From: Candidatus Pseudomonas phytovorans
GTDB taxonomy: Bacteria > Pseudomonadota > Gammaproteobacteria > Pseudomonadales > Pseudomonadaceae
Direction: 5' to 3'
DNA: 64,000 nt
Assembly (NCBI GenBank): GCA_029202525.1
Contig: CP119325.1
Span: forward strand, 1,129,001-1,193,000
Shown: one piece after another, positions 27,640 to 36,011 of the stretch
Layout of the letters: each line of letters begins with the position of its first letter
How positions within the stretch are numbered: the stretch's first letter is position 1
Position numbers and translations under genes: made by a program
Notes under the pieces: generated by a model
Told to the model about the DNA's origin: nothing
What the model saw: the letters and a program-made list of their open reading frames with translations, nothing else
The model's database searches: none

Positions 27640-27812
27640 CGGCTGTATCTAGATATAGAGCCGTTTGTATAAGCGCCTGTAAGCCACAGGATAAGCGCTA
27701 TATAAAGGATTAAAGCGGAGAATTATTAGTATTTTCTAGAGTCTTGCATTAAATCAAAAAATGCTTTTTGATAGCAAAGTTTCATTTTTGAAGTCGAAAT
27801 CCAAGGATTGAA
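27640..27812. other. A/T-rich repeat region, candidate origin of the excised island
   Basis: Two direct copies of ATAAGCGC (27669-27676 and 27691-27698) flank the hairpin CCTGT-AAGCC-ACAGG (27676-27690). An A/T-rich stretch follows to 27800. The segment lies between the divergent Rep-like unit and the ParC-like gene. This is how small plasmid origins look, but two iterons are few, so the call is tentative. It must also contain the divergent promoters. Confidence 0.35.
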
Positions 27813-28211
27813 ATGGCCGGCACCGATTTTCCTATCACTGAGCGGCAGCTGCAATTCCACCTGGAGGTAGCTGGGTGTGAAGTCCGAGTCTTGGCACAAG
27901 CTGACGGCTACACCTTGCAGATTGAGCACTCCGACCTAGCGCACACCCTGCACACCCAGCGCGGTAACCCTAGGGTTTTCAAGAATCTCACCACCGTAGC
28001 GGCCTTTCTGAAAGAGAGGGGTGGGAAGAACTTTTCGGTGATACTCGAGCAGATCGCGACTGCTTCATCCTCTGGAATCGAGGCCGAGTTTGAGAAGAGC
28101 TTTGTTGAAGCAATGGGTGACGCCGAGCCACCCCAGCAGCGTCCGTCTCGTCGACCAATCGATTCGTTTAGCTTTGATAGCGACTGGGAGCACGATGACG
28201 ATCTGGTTTAG
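27813..28211 (+). CDS. ParC-like partition-associated protein
   Basis: The 132-residue product has a beta-rich start and the segment HTLHTQRGNPRVFKNLTTV with AAFLKERGGKNFSVI, similar to what I recall of ParC family partition-associated proteins on Pseudomonas plasmids and islands. The C-terminal third is acidic and probably disordered (FDSDWEHDDDLV). Its ATG follows CCAAGGATTGAA. No ParA or ParB is present, so a complete partition system is not here. Confidence 0.45.
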   Translation: MAGTDFPITERQLQFHLEVAGCEVRVLAQADGYTLQIEHSDLAHTLHTQRGNPRVFKNLTTVAAFLKERGGKNFSVILEQIATASSSGIEAEFEKSFVEAMGDAEPPQQRPSRRPIDSFSFDSDWEHDDDLV

Positions 28212-28532
28212 GCAACAGACTGGCCCGCACCTGGAAGCAGGCTGTCGATGGCCCTGTAGGCGATGTCATGCGCATGTCGCTAATCCGGGCTCGAAGGGGC
28301 CGCCTACGCCTCCTCGCGATCCTCCCAGATGCTCACTGAAGCTCGTAAATCCCGCAGGGGGTACTGACGATGTGAAATCCTATAAGGGGGGTAGAGGCGT
28401 TCTTGCAATCAATCAGGCTGGCTCGAGTGAAGGCATTATGATGTTAAACTCGATGCGCCTGTTCTCGGCGTCTTTCCCGCTAGCGCATGGCTCAGGTAGA
28501 GCATTGATCAACCATCGTTAGTAGGATTATGC
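28212..28532. other. Gap with an internal copy of the island-end motif
   Basis: About 320 bases contain no convincing gene. At 28381-28397 the sequence TATAAGGGGGGTAGAGG closely resembles the island's left end read on the minus strand (TATAGGGGGGTAGAAGG). Promoter signals for the next gene are not obvious. Confidence 0.4.
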
Positions 28533-29870
28533 ATGGCAGTCAGGTTGCAATATTTGACCAAAAATCCAGATGAAATAGCTCTGGCAACACGGTACTGGGC
28601 TATGGACGAGGAGGGGGCGTTTCTCGAACGCGTAGCTGATTTGGTACCGTTCAGAGATGTCGTCCAATCGGGTCAAATTGCCAGGCAGGTCAGGGAATAC
28701 TGCCTTGCCTATGATGACAATCAGTGCTGCTACGTGTGCGACGGGCCAATTAGAGTCAACGGTCGCGCAGATGCCAAGAAGACCTCCCAGAAATCTAGCC
28801 TTCCCTGCGAAAGCTGTGAGGATGTGCTCCGCCGTCAAAAAGCTGAGCAGCAAGCGCTAGAGCAAGCTGAGATCTCCAAGCGGCTTGCTTATAAAAATGA
28901 GCGAAACGCCTCCGCATCCTTGTGTTATGGCGAGCTTTCCGATGAAGCAGTGATCCTGCTATTAGCGTTGGACGCCCTCTTGGGGCAAAAGCTGGCTACC
29001 GGAACCTTCACCATAAACGATTGCGATGATTTATCACCCAAAGGTGGTAAGCACTTTATCGACCGTCTCCTGCGGGAGGGCGTGCTGCTCGATGATCCGA
29101 TTGCAGCCAAACCGGGCACCTACTTCATTCAAGACGGCGAGCTCTGGTGGTACGTTTACGGGATTCAGTATTTCCTTCCCCCGGACGCTGACCTTGGGCG
29201 CGGCCCAACAGCCCTCCGGAGTCTAGAAGAGCATATCTTCACTGATTCCGAGGGCCTGACTGACCTATGGTTGGACTTCGCCCTGGATGATGTGATGCGT
29301 TACTTTGACGATCAATGCAGCACCTATCAGCATGAACTCGAAGACGAAGCAGTTGAGAAGATCAAAGCAAACATAAGGCATGCGCTTCGGACATACAGTG
29401 TCGCAGAGCTTTGGTCGGTGATATGGAAGGCTGTCAAGGACGCGGCCAGCTTGGCCAACATGCAGTACTACAACCGGGCCAAAGCAGCAGCGACCATTCC
29501 CAACAAAATTCGGAAGCTGGTTGAACAAGCCGATAAGAGCGGCGGCATCAAGCACACCTGGAATCGACCGGATCATCATGTTGCCGGATCACTAGGCATG
29601 GTGTTTTCAGGTCTCTTTGGTATCGACGAGAGTACGCCAGGTAAGGCAGTGATCGGGATGTTCGGTCGTCTGGGGCGGCATGCTGAAGGTAGTGGATCCG
29701 AGCATTTGCAGTCCTTGGCGCAGTCGTTTTTGCAAGGTGCTTTGGAAAGGCCCGACTCGTGGAAAGCGATTGATGTTCTAGCGGGTAAAATCCGATCGGG
29801 AATGGCAACTGACGAAGCGCTCCTTGAAATTCTCCTGGAACAAAAGCGCGAAGAAGTCGCTGAGGTCTAG
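28533..29870 (+). CDS. Hypothetical protein with cysteine pairs, 445 residues
   Basis: Near the N-terminus are two CxxC pairs, CYVCDGP and LPCESCEDV (about 65-97), a likely zinc ribbon. A long helical region follows, with a glycine-rich part (GSLGMVFSGLFGIDESTPG) in the last third. No family was recognised. The last 40 or so codons (PDSWKAID to the stop) are repeated 5 kb downstream at 34676-34810. It appears to be a stand-alone gene. Confidence 0.6.
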   Translation: MAVRLQYLTKNPDEIALATRYWAMDEEGAFLERVADLVPFRDVVQSGQIARQVREYCLAYDDNQCCYVCDGPIRVNGRADAKKTSQKSSLPCESCEDVLRRQKAEQQALEQAEISKRLAYKNERNASASLCYGELSDEAVILLLALDALLGQKLATGTFTINDCDDLSPKGGKHFIDRLLREGVLLDDPIAAKPGTYFIQDGELWWYVYGIQYFLPPDADLGRGPTALRSLEEHIFTDSEGLTDLWLDFALDDVMRYFDDQCSTYQHELEDEAVEKIKANIRHALRTYSVAELWSVIWKAVKDAASLANMQYYNRAKAAATIPNKIRKLVEQADKSGGIKHTWNRPDHHVAGSLGMVFSGLFGIDESTPGKAVIGMFGRLGRHAEGSGSEHLQSLAQSFLQGALERPDSWKAIDVLAGKIRSGMATDEALLEILLEQKREEVAEV

Positions 29871-29975
29871 TGCTGCGAGTGCAGGCGGCTTCGTAGCCTG
29901 AATTCTTTGGCCCGGCAGAGTCAGCCTATCGTCTGCGATGGATCAAGGTAGCAGTCCGGTGATCACTAAGGTTAG

Positions 29976-30974
29976 GTGTTCGTGGATTACAACGACTATC
30001 AAAAAAGCCAAGCCTGGCTCCGTGCCAAGGCGAAGGACGCCAGATCCCTCTCGAATGAGGAAGAGGAGTACTTAGATCGCCAGCTGGCGATTGAGCTGCG
30101 GAAGCGGATGGAGCATGAGGCTTCGGTGTGTTGGTGGCAGCTCTTCGGACTAGAGGGCCATCGCCTGGACTCCATAGAAGCTGAGGCACAGTTCATCGGC
30201 CACCTAGACAAAATTTTCAAATGCCCACCCGCGAGCCAGTTCCTCACTCCGACCGACTCGAAGCGGCGAGTCCACCATGCGTACCATTTCAGCCGGCAGG
30301 GGGTATACCACGGTGTAGAGTACCTAGCGCCTCCTACGACCCGACTGTTGGAGCTCATGCTGTACGGGTATTTTCCTTACGAGAACACCTGGATCTACCT
30401 AGATAGAAGATCGGAGCTCAGTTCAGATGGGTACAGGAAACCCAAGCAATGGCTCGCGCTACCATCAGGAGAGAACCCCCAGGATAGGCTCGGTATCACG
30501 ATCGAAATTAGTGTGGGTTGGAGATCGCTGATTCGTTCGCAGTCGCCAGCGGCATTGTTTAGCAGCTTGAAGCCATTCGAAAAGGAAAGCCTGGCGAGGC
30601 AGTTTGGCTCAGAAGGGACTCACGAGAACTGGCTTGAGCAGATTGCGAAAAACCTGTTTGCAGAACGAGGTCGTCGATCCAGGATTGGTATCAGCTATGC
30701 AGGTGAGTCGGAGGGGAATTACCTGGCCCTTGCTGAATTGATTGCCTTGGGCGGGCGGGTGCCTGGAAAGAAGGTGATTATGCAGGATGACGATTTCTTA
30801 AATTGCGAGCCTGCTAACCTCGTCGCTCGCTCTAGCAGAGGGCGAACCATGGCGTGCAGATCCTGTCGCAATCCCACCACCAAAGACCACTCCACTATCG
30901 CTAAAGACTCCAGAGGGTCTAGCTATCGTGTCTGCCACTCCTGTCTGCGACGCCTGTCAAAGTCATCAAAGTAA
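29976..30974 (+). CDS. Hypothetical protein with C-terminal cysteine pairs, 332 residues
   Basis: A GTG at 29976 (or the in-frame GTG at 29982) starts a basic, mainly helical protein. The end has MACRSCRNP and VCHSCLRR, a likely zinc site, after DDDFLNCEPANLVARSSRG, which faintly recalls the end of HNH nucleases although the histidines are missing. It follows the 445-residue gene on the same strand after about 100 bases. Function is unknown. Confidence 0.55.
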   Translation: MFVDYNDYQKSQAWLRAKAKDARSLSNEEEEYLDRQLAIELRKRMEHEASVCWWQLFGLEGHRLDSIEAEAQFIGHLDKIFKCPPASQFLTPTDSKRRVHHAYHFSRQGVYHGVEYLAPPTTRLLELMLYGYFPYENTWIYLDRRSELSSDGYRKPKQWLALPSGENPQDRLGITIEISVGWRSLIRSQSPAALFSSLKPFEKESLARQFGSEGTHENWLEQIAKNLFAERGRRSRIGISYAGESEGNYLALAELIALGGRVPGKKVIMQDDDFLNCEPANLVARSSRGRTMACRSCRNPTTKDHSTIAKDSRGSSYRVCHSCLRRLSKSSK

Positions 30975-31012
30975 AGCCGCAGTGCGTGAAGGGCTTGATT
31001 GAAATGGCCTTT

Positions 31013-31021
31013 TGCTATAAT
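31013..31021 (+). promoter_or_regulatory. Extended -10 promoter TGCTATAAT
   Basis: TGCTATAAT is a perfect extended -10 element, with TTGATT 15 bases before TATAAT as a weak -35. Transcription would begin near 31028, where there is no gene but a terminator 50 bases on. Confidence 0.65.
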
Positions 31022-31027
31022 TTAAGC

Positions 31028-31086
31028 CCTATGATGTGGTAGTTGCATCAGCAAGACACTGAGACCGGCTAATGGCCGGTTTTTTT
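31028..31086 (+). ncRNA. Candidate small RNA of about 60 bases
   Basis: A perfect extended -10 promoter (31013-31021) is followed about 40 bases later by a strong terminator, ACCGGC-TAATG-GCCGGT with seven T (31064-31086). No start codon with a useful frame lies between. A promoter plus terminator with a 59-base product in a gene gap is the layout of a small regulatory RNA. Ends are estimates. Confidence 0.45.
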
Positions 31087-31220
31087 GTGCCTTGGATTTC
31101 CCCTCTCGCTGCATCTCTGCGGCATCTGTTGACCTTAAATTTACGTGCCTATGACTGAAGAATCGCGACTACTCGTTCGTGAGGCATTCGCACGTCCATA
31201 GAAAAAGGCGGAACCCTTAT

Positions 31221-31712
31221 ATGAAAGATTTGATCCACGTTGAGTATCAAAACAAAACCATCGTGTTCAGCATGAGCGGGTGGCTGAATGCTAGTCACGT
31301 TGCGGAGCTTTACTTGGCTTCAGTAGATAGCTGGTTGAGATCACCTGAAACGCAGGAGTACCTGACTGATATTGCTCAGGCCCTCTGCGTGGAGGATGTC
31401 CAGGAGCTTACTCAGATCAGTGCTGCCTCCACCTGGCTGCATCCGAAGGTGGCTGTGGAATTCGTCAGGGAGATCGATCGTAAGCTCGCTCGTTGGTGCG
31501 ACATCACCATCGACAGGATTGCGCGTGATAACTCGTCGATGAAAGAGCGTTTCGACGCTGCGTGCAAGGCGTTGAACGAAGGCCGGCGTGAGGCAAGCGA
31601 GCATGGAAGAGGGCTCCTGGAGTGGCGCAACAAGAAGCCTCGCCTTGAGTATCGTGTGGCCCATCTGAAGGATCAGTTGCAGCTAACAATGGGGCTTGAT
31701 AACCCCAACTGA
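31221..31712 (+). CDS. KilA-N-like domain protein
   Basis: From the ATG at 31221 (MKDLIHVEYQNK, after AAGGCGG) the product is 163 residues. The pattern SGWLNASHVAELY, then WLRSPETQEYL and STWLHPKVAVEFVREID matches the KilA-N DNA-binding domain of phage antirepressors and regulators. The C-terminal third is a charged helix. A hairpin terminator follows. It probably came from a prophage. Confidence 0.6.
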   Translation: MKDLIHVEYQNKTIVFSMSGWLNASHVAELYLASVDSWLRSPETQEYLTDIAQALCVEDVQELTQISAASTWLHPKVAVEFVREIDRKLARWCDITIDRIARDNSSMKERFDAACKALNEGRREASEHGRGLLEWRNKKPRLEYRVAHLKDQLQLTMGLDNPN

Positions 31713-31725
31713 AATCGACGAACGA

Positions 31726-31746
31726 AAGCCCGCTCAATGCGGGCTT
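31726..31746 (+). terminator. Hairpin after the KilA-N gene
   Basis: AAGCCCGC-TCAAT-GCGGGCTT is an eight-pair perfect stem 13 bases after the stop codon, followed by CGTCGTTTCT. The T-tract is interrupted, but the stem is strong. Confidence 0.65.
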
Positions 31747-32041
31747 CGTCGTTTCTAGGCCCGAGTAAAAAGGGCATCCAAGCCAGGCGACGCTCAGACT
31801 CCTGTCATGTCATCAGATACCCCTACTAATGTTCGGCGCGGCGTCAGTAGGGTTGAGAGGGGCTTGCGCTTTCGTTTTCCTGTTTGTTAGATTAATTACT
31901 GCGCTGGGTAGGCGCATCACACCCGTCTTAGAAAGCCGGTTTCGGCACTACCTGTTATTTCTCTATGCTCAAGGCCATGTCATTTCGCGGCCCTGGTGCG
32001 GCGTAGGCGGGTGGCGTTGCGGAAGGGGCAGGGAAATCAAC

Positions 32042-33319
32042 ATGAGCACCACTCTCGACTTCTGCCCGTCGAATCTCGACGGCATCAAGCGTCAAGCCAA
32101 GCGCGTCGAACGCATCAACAAAGACCTGACTCACCTTGCGGCCTTAGATTTGGTTGCTAGGCGATCTGGCTATGAAAGCTATCAACATGCGAGAAAATCT
32201 TTGCAGGCTGGCTTCACGCCCCCACTGCAGTTCAGCATTTTCCTCTCTGTTTACTGGCGCGACTCATCTACCGCTCCGCGTTCCAACGGGCTTGAGATCC
32301 TCGAGGTCAAGCTCCCTAGGCCACTGCTGGACTTTTTGAGTAAGCGCCACTGCAGCTACGCTCAAGGACTGAAAGCGTTCTTCGTAGAGTCCCCTGATCA
32401 CTTGGAGATGAGAAGTAACGCTGACAGCCAAGCGCGTGCTCAAGAGCTGTTGACGCGTGCAGCTTTGTCCCTTCGGTTCTTGGAGGCCACGGGGCTGATT
32501 CCAGCCGCCACCAAAGCACAGTATGCAGCGGTGGAAGCAGCAACTGAGTTGCCTTCTTCAGACCACATCTCGAAGTGGATCTGCTCGAAAACGGGTGGCT
32601 GGTTGATGCTTGACGAGCCGTATGACCATGTTACTAGGCCGGAGGAACATGAAAGGCGCGACGTATGGGTTCGCGCCAATGGATTCCGGTGGGCTAAGCC
32701 GTCGTGGCAAGGGTTGTACAACCCAGGTCGCACCTTGCCTTACTTTGTCGGCAGTGATGCTGAGCTGTTGGCACGAGTAGTGAGCACGGTAGAAAAGCTT
32801 GGCAGTTATCCAAATGCGTGGACTATGCGTTCGGAGCCTTTCAATACGCAGTTTTTGAGTCCCGAGAGAGAAGTCTCTGGCAAGAAGCGCAAGCCTCGTC
32901 CAGGTACCACTTATGGTTACAGCAAGAACGCCATCGAGTACCAGTGGGAGGAAGGTTGGGCTTCTCGGTGGCGCCCGAATCAGAAAATGTCCCTCCAAAA
33001 CCATAAGGAAATGGGGTGGACTTTGAAGCGCCTGTACCTATCCGCAACTCCTCTGGCGGCCCACTCAAGGCTCGTTCAGATCCAGTCTGAGCTGGAGAAT
33101 TGGATGTACGCTGAGTACCGGGGCGAAAATCGACGAGAGGTTGATGTGGATGTCTACTATGGTGGTCGCGATATCCCACGTTACGAGACAAACTCAGAGA
33201 TGGTGGCCGCACTAAATCATCTCCGTTCGATTATGGTCGGTACCTACCTAGACTCGAAACCTTTGAGGGATCAGCTGAAAAAATTGGACGCAGCTCGCGA
33301 AGCCATCGTCAAAATCTGA
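32042..33319 (+). CDS. DUF5623-like protein
   Basis: The ATG at 32042 (MSTTLDFCPSNLDGIKRQAK) is preferred; the frame is open to 31829, but that part is not family-like. The start, followed by AKRVERINKDLTHLAALDLVARRSGYESYQHARK, matches the N-terminal part of DUF5623 proteins on Pseudomonas plasmids and islands. The rest (total 425 residues) has the typical WRPNQKMSLQNHKEMG stretch. Function is unknown. A good terminator follows. Confidence 0.72.
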   Translation: MSTTLDFCPSNLDGIKRQAKRVERINKDLTHLAALDLVARRSGYESYQHARKSLQAGFTPPLQFSIFLSVYWRDSSTAPRSNGLEILEVKLPRPLLDFLSKRHCSYAQGLKAFFVESPDHLEMRSNADSQARAQELLTRAALSLRFLEATGLIPAATKAQYAAVEAATELPSSDHISKWICSKTGGWLMLDEPYDHVTRPEEHERRDVWVRANGFRWAKPSWQGLYNPGRTLPYFVGSDAELLARVVSTVEKLGSYPNAWTMRSEPFNTQFLSPEREVSGKKRKPRPGTTYGYSKNAIEYQWEEGWASRWRPNQKMSLQNHKEMGWTLKRLYLSATPLAAHSRLVQIQSELENWMYAEYRGENRREVDVDVYYGGRDIPRYETNSEMVAALNHLRSIMVGTYLDSKPLRDQLKKLDAAREAIVKI

Positions 33320-33338
33320 TTTTAAGGACAGTCATAAG

Positions 33339-33363
33339 CCGGCACGAGAGTGCCGGTTTTTAT
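33339..33363 (+). terminator. Rho-independent terminator after the DUF5623-like gene
   Basis: CCGGCAC-GAGA-GTGCCGG is a perfect seven-pair stem followed by TTTTTATTT, 20 bases after the stop codon. Confidence 0.8.
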
Positions 33364-33542
33364 TTCCGGACTGCTGGATCTCCAGCTTGGCACTGGCAGA
33401 GGTCTCGGATAACTCACCTGTCGAACTCCAGCATTAAGGTTGATGGTGTCCGCACATTTCAGGTAGAAACGATGATCTTCAATCTGGAGATCTGAAGGTG
33501 TGTTTGCCGGACGCTCGCCGCCAATCAGGCACGCGGGCAGCA

Positions 33543-34234
33543 TCACCAGCCTGCGTAATGAGTTACGAGCAGTCCCCACTCCCTTATCGCACTTCCATCT
33601 GCTCGCAAAACTCCAAGTGCTTTAGCTGCAGAAATATTGGTCGGGCAGCCACCTATCAGGTAGAAGTCGTCCTTTCTTGGAGAATATAGGTGAAGCAGCG
33701 TAAGTACCATCACACGCTGTAAAACGGTCATTTCTCTGTATGCCTGGCGCATTGCTTTTAACCCCTCAGGATCAGGCTCTGACCGATCATGATCGAAGCC
33801 GCAAGGACGCATCCTGTAATGACTACCTTCTTGGATCCCCCACGGCCTACTTTGGGTGAAGCAGGCATCCAACTCGTATTTCTTAACGATGTGCCAAGCG
33901 ACCTCTCCGAACTTTTCACCTCGTTCCTCGGTTGACCAGTCTATCGGTGGAGGTACCTGGCAAACCTTCGCCAATGCGGCGAGTTCAGCGCCGTCCATAC
34001 AACTCACTTTTTCAACCAGGTCGATCAGCGTGTATCCGGGAAAGCGGCCGGCTGCAAACGTCGGATTGATAGCGGCGTACGAGCAAGAGCCACCGGCTGC
34101 TGAGAGTGATGAACATGGCCGTGGCTCGCGACGTCCATGTCTATGAACGCCCAGATCTCGGAAGCCACTTCATGGACACCCAGTCGGTGTAGCAATGCCG
34201 TCGCTTTTTCCGATGAGTCGCCGAAGATTTCCAT
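33543..34234 (-). pseudogene. Frameshifted hypothetical gene, about 230 residues when joined
   Basis: A first frame starts at 34234 after an AGGAGC site (MEIFGDSSEKATALLHRLGV). A second frame carries on without a good start: SYAAINPTFAAGRFPGYTLI, then DLVEKVSCMDGAELAALAKV to the stop at 33543. Both look like real protein and overlap near 34085-34150, where the reading must change frame. The simplest view is one gene with an indel. If not a sequencing error, the downstream part could start only from a GTG at 34007. The family is unknown. Confidence 0.55.
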
Positions 34235-34675
34235 CTTGGGAATGCTCCTGGTAAGGGTAAGAGATGCTGATCTGCCTTCCCCATATTAGGCTACGAACCA
34301 AGATGCTCACGCTCGCTTTCTGCCCTGTCTTAGAATTTGGGGCCGAGGCCTGCCGCAGCGGTCAAGCTGTAAGTGCAGTTCGACAGTGTCCGAGCCAGTC
34401 ACTCGTCCAGCCTGTCGACATTGGCGTCGATGCCATGACTGCTGGGAATATTGGACAAGGTTGCGCCGGATGCAGGTATTCTTGAACGACCTTTGCCTCG
34501 AACGGCTTGGAATAAAAGTTTCGTTGGCGAACGGAAATCCTTGCGATAAGGGTGATCGCGTCCAATAAAATATACCCGGGCACCATCGCCCTAAATGCTG
34601 GGGTTCGGAAGGTGAGTTCGCCGGAGGCTTAAGATTAGGTGCGCTATACAGTCCATGGGTTAGTCATTTTTGAAA
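34235..34675. other. Gap without a recognisable gene
   Basis: About 440 bases before the duplicated gene end. A minus-strand frame of 74 residues at 34362-34586 has some protein-like stretches (RQRNFYSKPFEAKVVQEYL) but no start signal and no family. It may be a decayed gene. Confidence 0.35.
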
Positions 34676-34810
34676 AGTGCAATGGAAGCGCCCGACTCGT
34701 GGAAAGCTATTGATTTGCTAGCGGGTAAAATTCGATCGGGAATGGCAACAGACGAAGCGATCCTTGAGTTTCTCCTTGAGCAAAAGCGCGCAGAAATCCC
34801 TGTGAGCTAG
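34676..34810 (+). pseudogene. Remnant copy of the 3' end of the 28533-29870 gene
   Basis: Bases 34676-34810 repeat 29736-29870 in the same direction with about 85 percent identity, ending at the same stop position. The frame is intact: PDSWKAIDLLAGKIRSGMA, then TDEAILEFLLEQKRAEIP. Changes are mainly at third positions, so this copy diverged under selection before losing its 5' part. A stem GGCGGGCT-TAGC-AGCCCGCC follows at 34865-34884. Confidence 0.75.
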
Positions 34811-34864
34811 GAAAACGAGCCCATAACCTAATTTTGCGCTTGTAATTGTAGCGGGGCGTGTGAA

Positions 34865-34884
34865 GGCGGGCTTAGCAGCCCGCC
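34865..34884. terminator. Strong stem-loop after the duplicated gene end
   Basis: GGCGGGCT-TAGC-AGCCCGCC is an eight-pair perfect stem without a T-tract. It lies 55 bases after the remnant's stop and 60 bases before the convergent gene, so it may be a shared terminator. Confidence 0.45.
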
Positions 34885-34944
34885 CCAGAGGGCGACGTCA
34901 ATGGGCTTAGCTCTCACGACCTAAAGACTGGAAGGACGCTGAAT

Positions 34945-35313
34945 CTATAGGAAGCTTGGTACCTGTCCGCTTGGCAGCATCCGTACAGAATAATCGCCGC
35001 CCATTTTATCAGAATTGCCAGTTACCACCAGCGTTCCGTCCTGTTTGTCGAACTCGTATTTTTGCCATTTTGCAATAAAGCTCAAGTGGTGAGATTCGGA
35101 CTGAAGTGCTCCATTGGCATAAATTATGATCTCGCCATCTTGCATTCCATTTCGGATAATCTGTACAGTGCAGTTTCCGCGCTCAGTTCCGTAACGATCT
35201 GAAATGTACGTAATCATCGCTGTAAATACATAGTTCCCAACAGGCATGACCTTGAAGTTTGTGGTTCCTTTCCACTCTTCTCCGAAGCTGCTTATTTCTG
35301 AAAATGCAGACAT
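34945..35313 (-). CDS. Hypothetical beta-rich protein, 122 residues
   Basis: The ATG at 35313 follows CACAGGGAGTAAAAC, a good ribosome binding site. The product (MSAFSEISSFGEEW) has no signal peptide or membrane span and alternates short strands (NYVFTAMITYISD, NCTVQIIRNG, GEIIIYANGA, GTLVVTGNS), as in a small beta-sandwich. No family was recognised. It stands alone. Confidence 0.6.
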   Translation of the reverse strand: MSAFSEISSFGEEWKGTTNFKVMPVGNYVFTAMITYISDRYGTERGNCTVQIIRNGMQDGEIIIYANGALQSESHHLSFIAKWQKYEFDKQDGTLVVTGNSDKMGGDYSVRMLPSGQVPSFL

Positions 35314-36011
35314 GTTTTACTCCCTGTGGTGGTCATGTACGCCCATAACACAGCCTGCTGGCTGGTGTTAATGGACAACTCTTACTGCTCGCTCGGCGAG
35401 GCGAACCTAGCGGCCGAATGGTGATACATTTGCAGGGTGATGGCAATATGGCTCCGCAGGGGATTCTCCAGCCTTTAGCCTACCGAATGACGATCTCCCA
35501 TAATGAACGTGATGGCGTGTAAGCGAGTCGGATACTAGATGATGTACCTCAGAGTCATTGGGGCGCCATATCTTGTGCCTTTTATTAATTTTTCATGTAC
35601 TAAGATTGGCGAAAGACTGCAGGCTGTGTATCACGTGCATGTCGCCTCTTCGGACTCGAAGAGGACGCCTAAGATGGCACCAGAGCGGACGAGAAGTCGG
35701 GCAAGACCTGCGTCGAGGTTTTGCACTGAGCCTTGACGGCCTCTAAGCAGATGCCGGGCCTTGTCCGGAGCTATGCAAGATCACCCTGCAGTTTGCTGGA
35801 AATGGATGGATACGGCTCTTTCTAAACCTTTGCCTGGCAATGGCATTGTGCCATTATTGGGCGCGCTGTTGTCCATGGCGTCATAATCAAGGTGGTCTTA
35901 AGATCAAGCCTTCGCCAACCGATTGGTGGTCGAGGCCAACGCTGAAGGTGCCGTGAGCCCGTCTGAACAGAATGATTTGGTTCGGCACACTCCAAATACG
36001 CAGGAGCGAAG
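35314..36011. other. 700-base gap without a recognisable gene
   Basis: Only short frames without family features are seen. A stem CCTCTTCG-GACT-CGAAGAGG lies near 35645-35664. The A/T content is high near 35570-35610. The promoter of the PD-(D/E)XK gene must be in the last part; GCAGGAGCGAAG before 36012 is its ribosome binding site. Confidence 0.45.

Noticed and set aside
31829..32041. N-terminal extension of the DUF5623-like frame
   Set aside because: The region before 32042 has no family similarity and the ATG at 32042 begins the conserved part directly.
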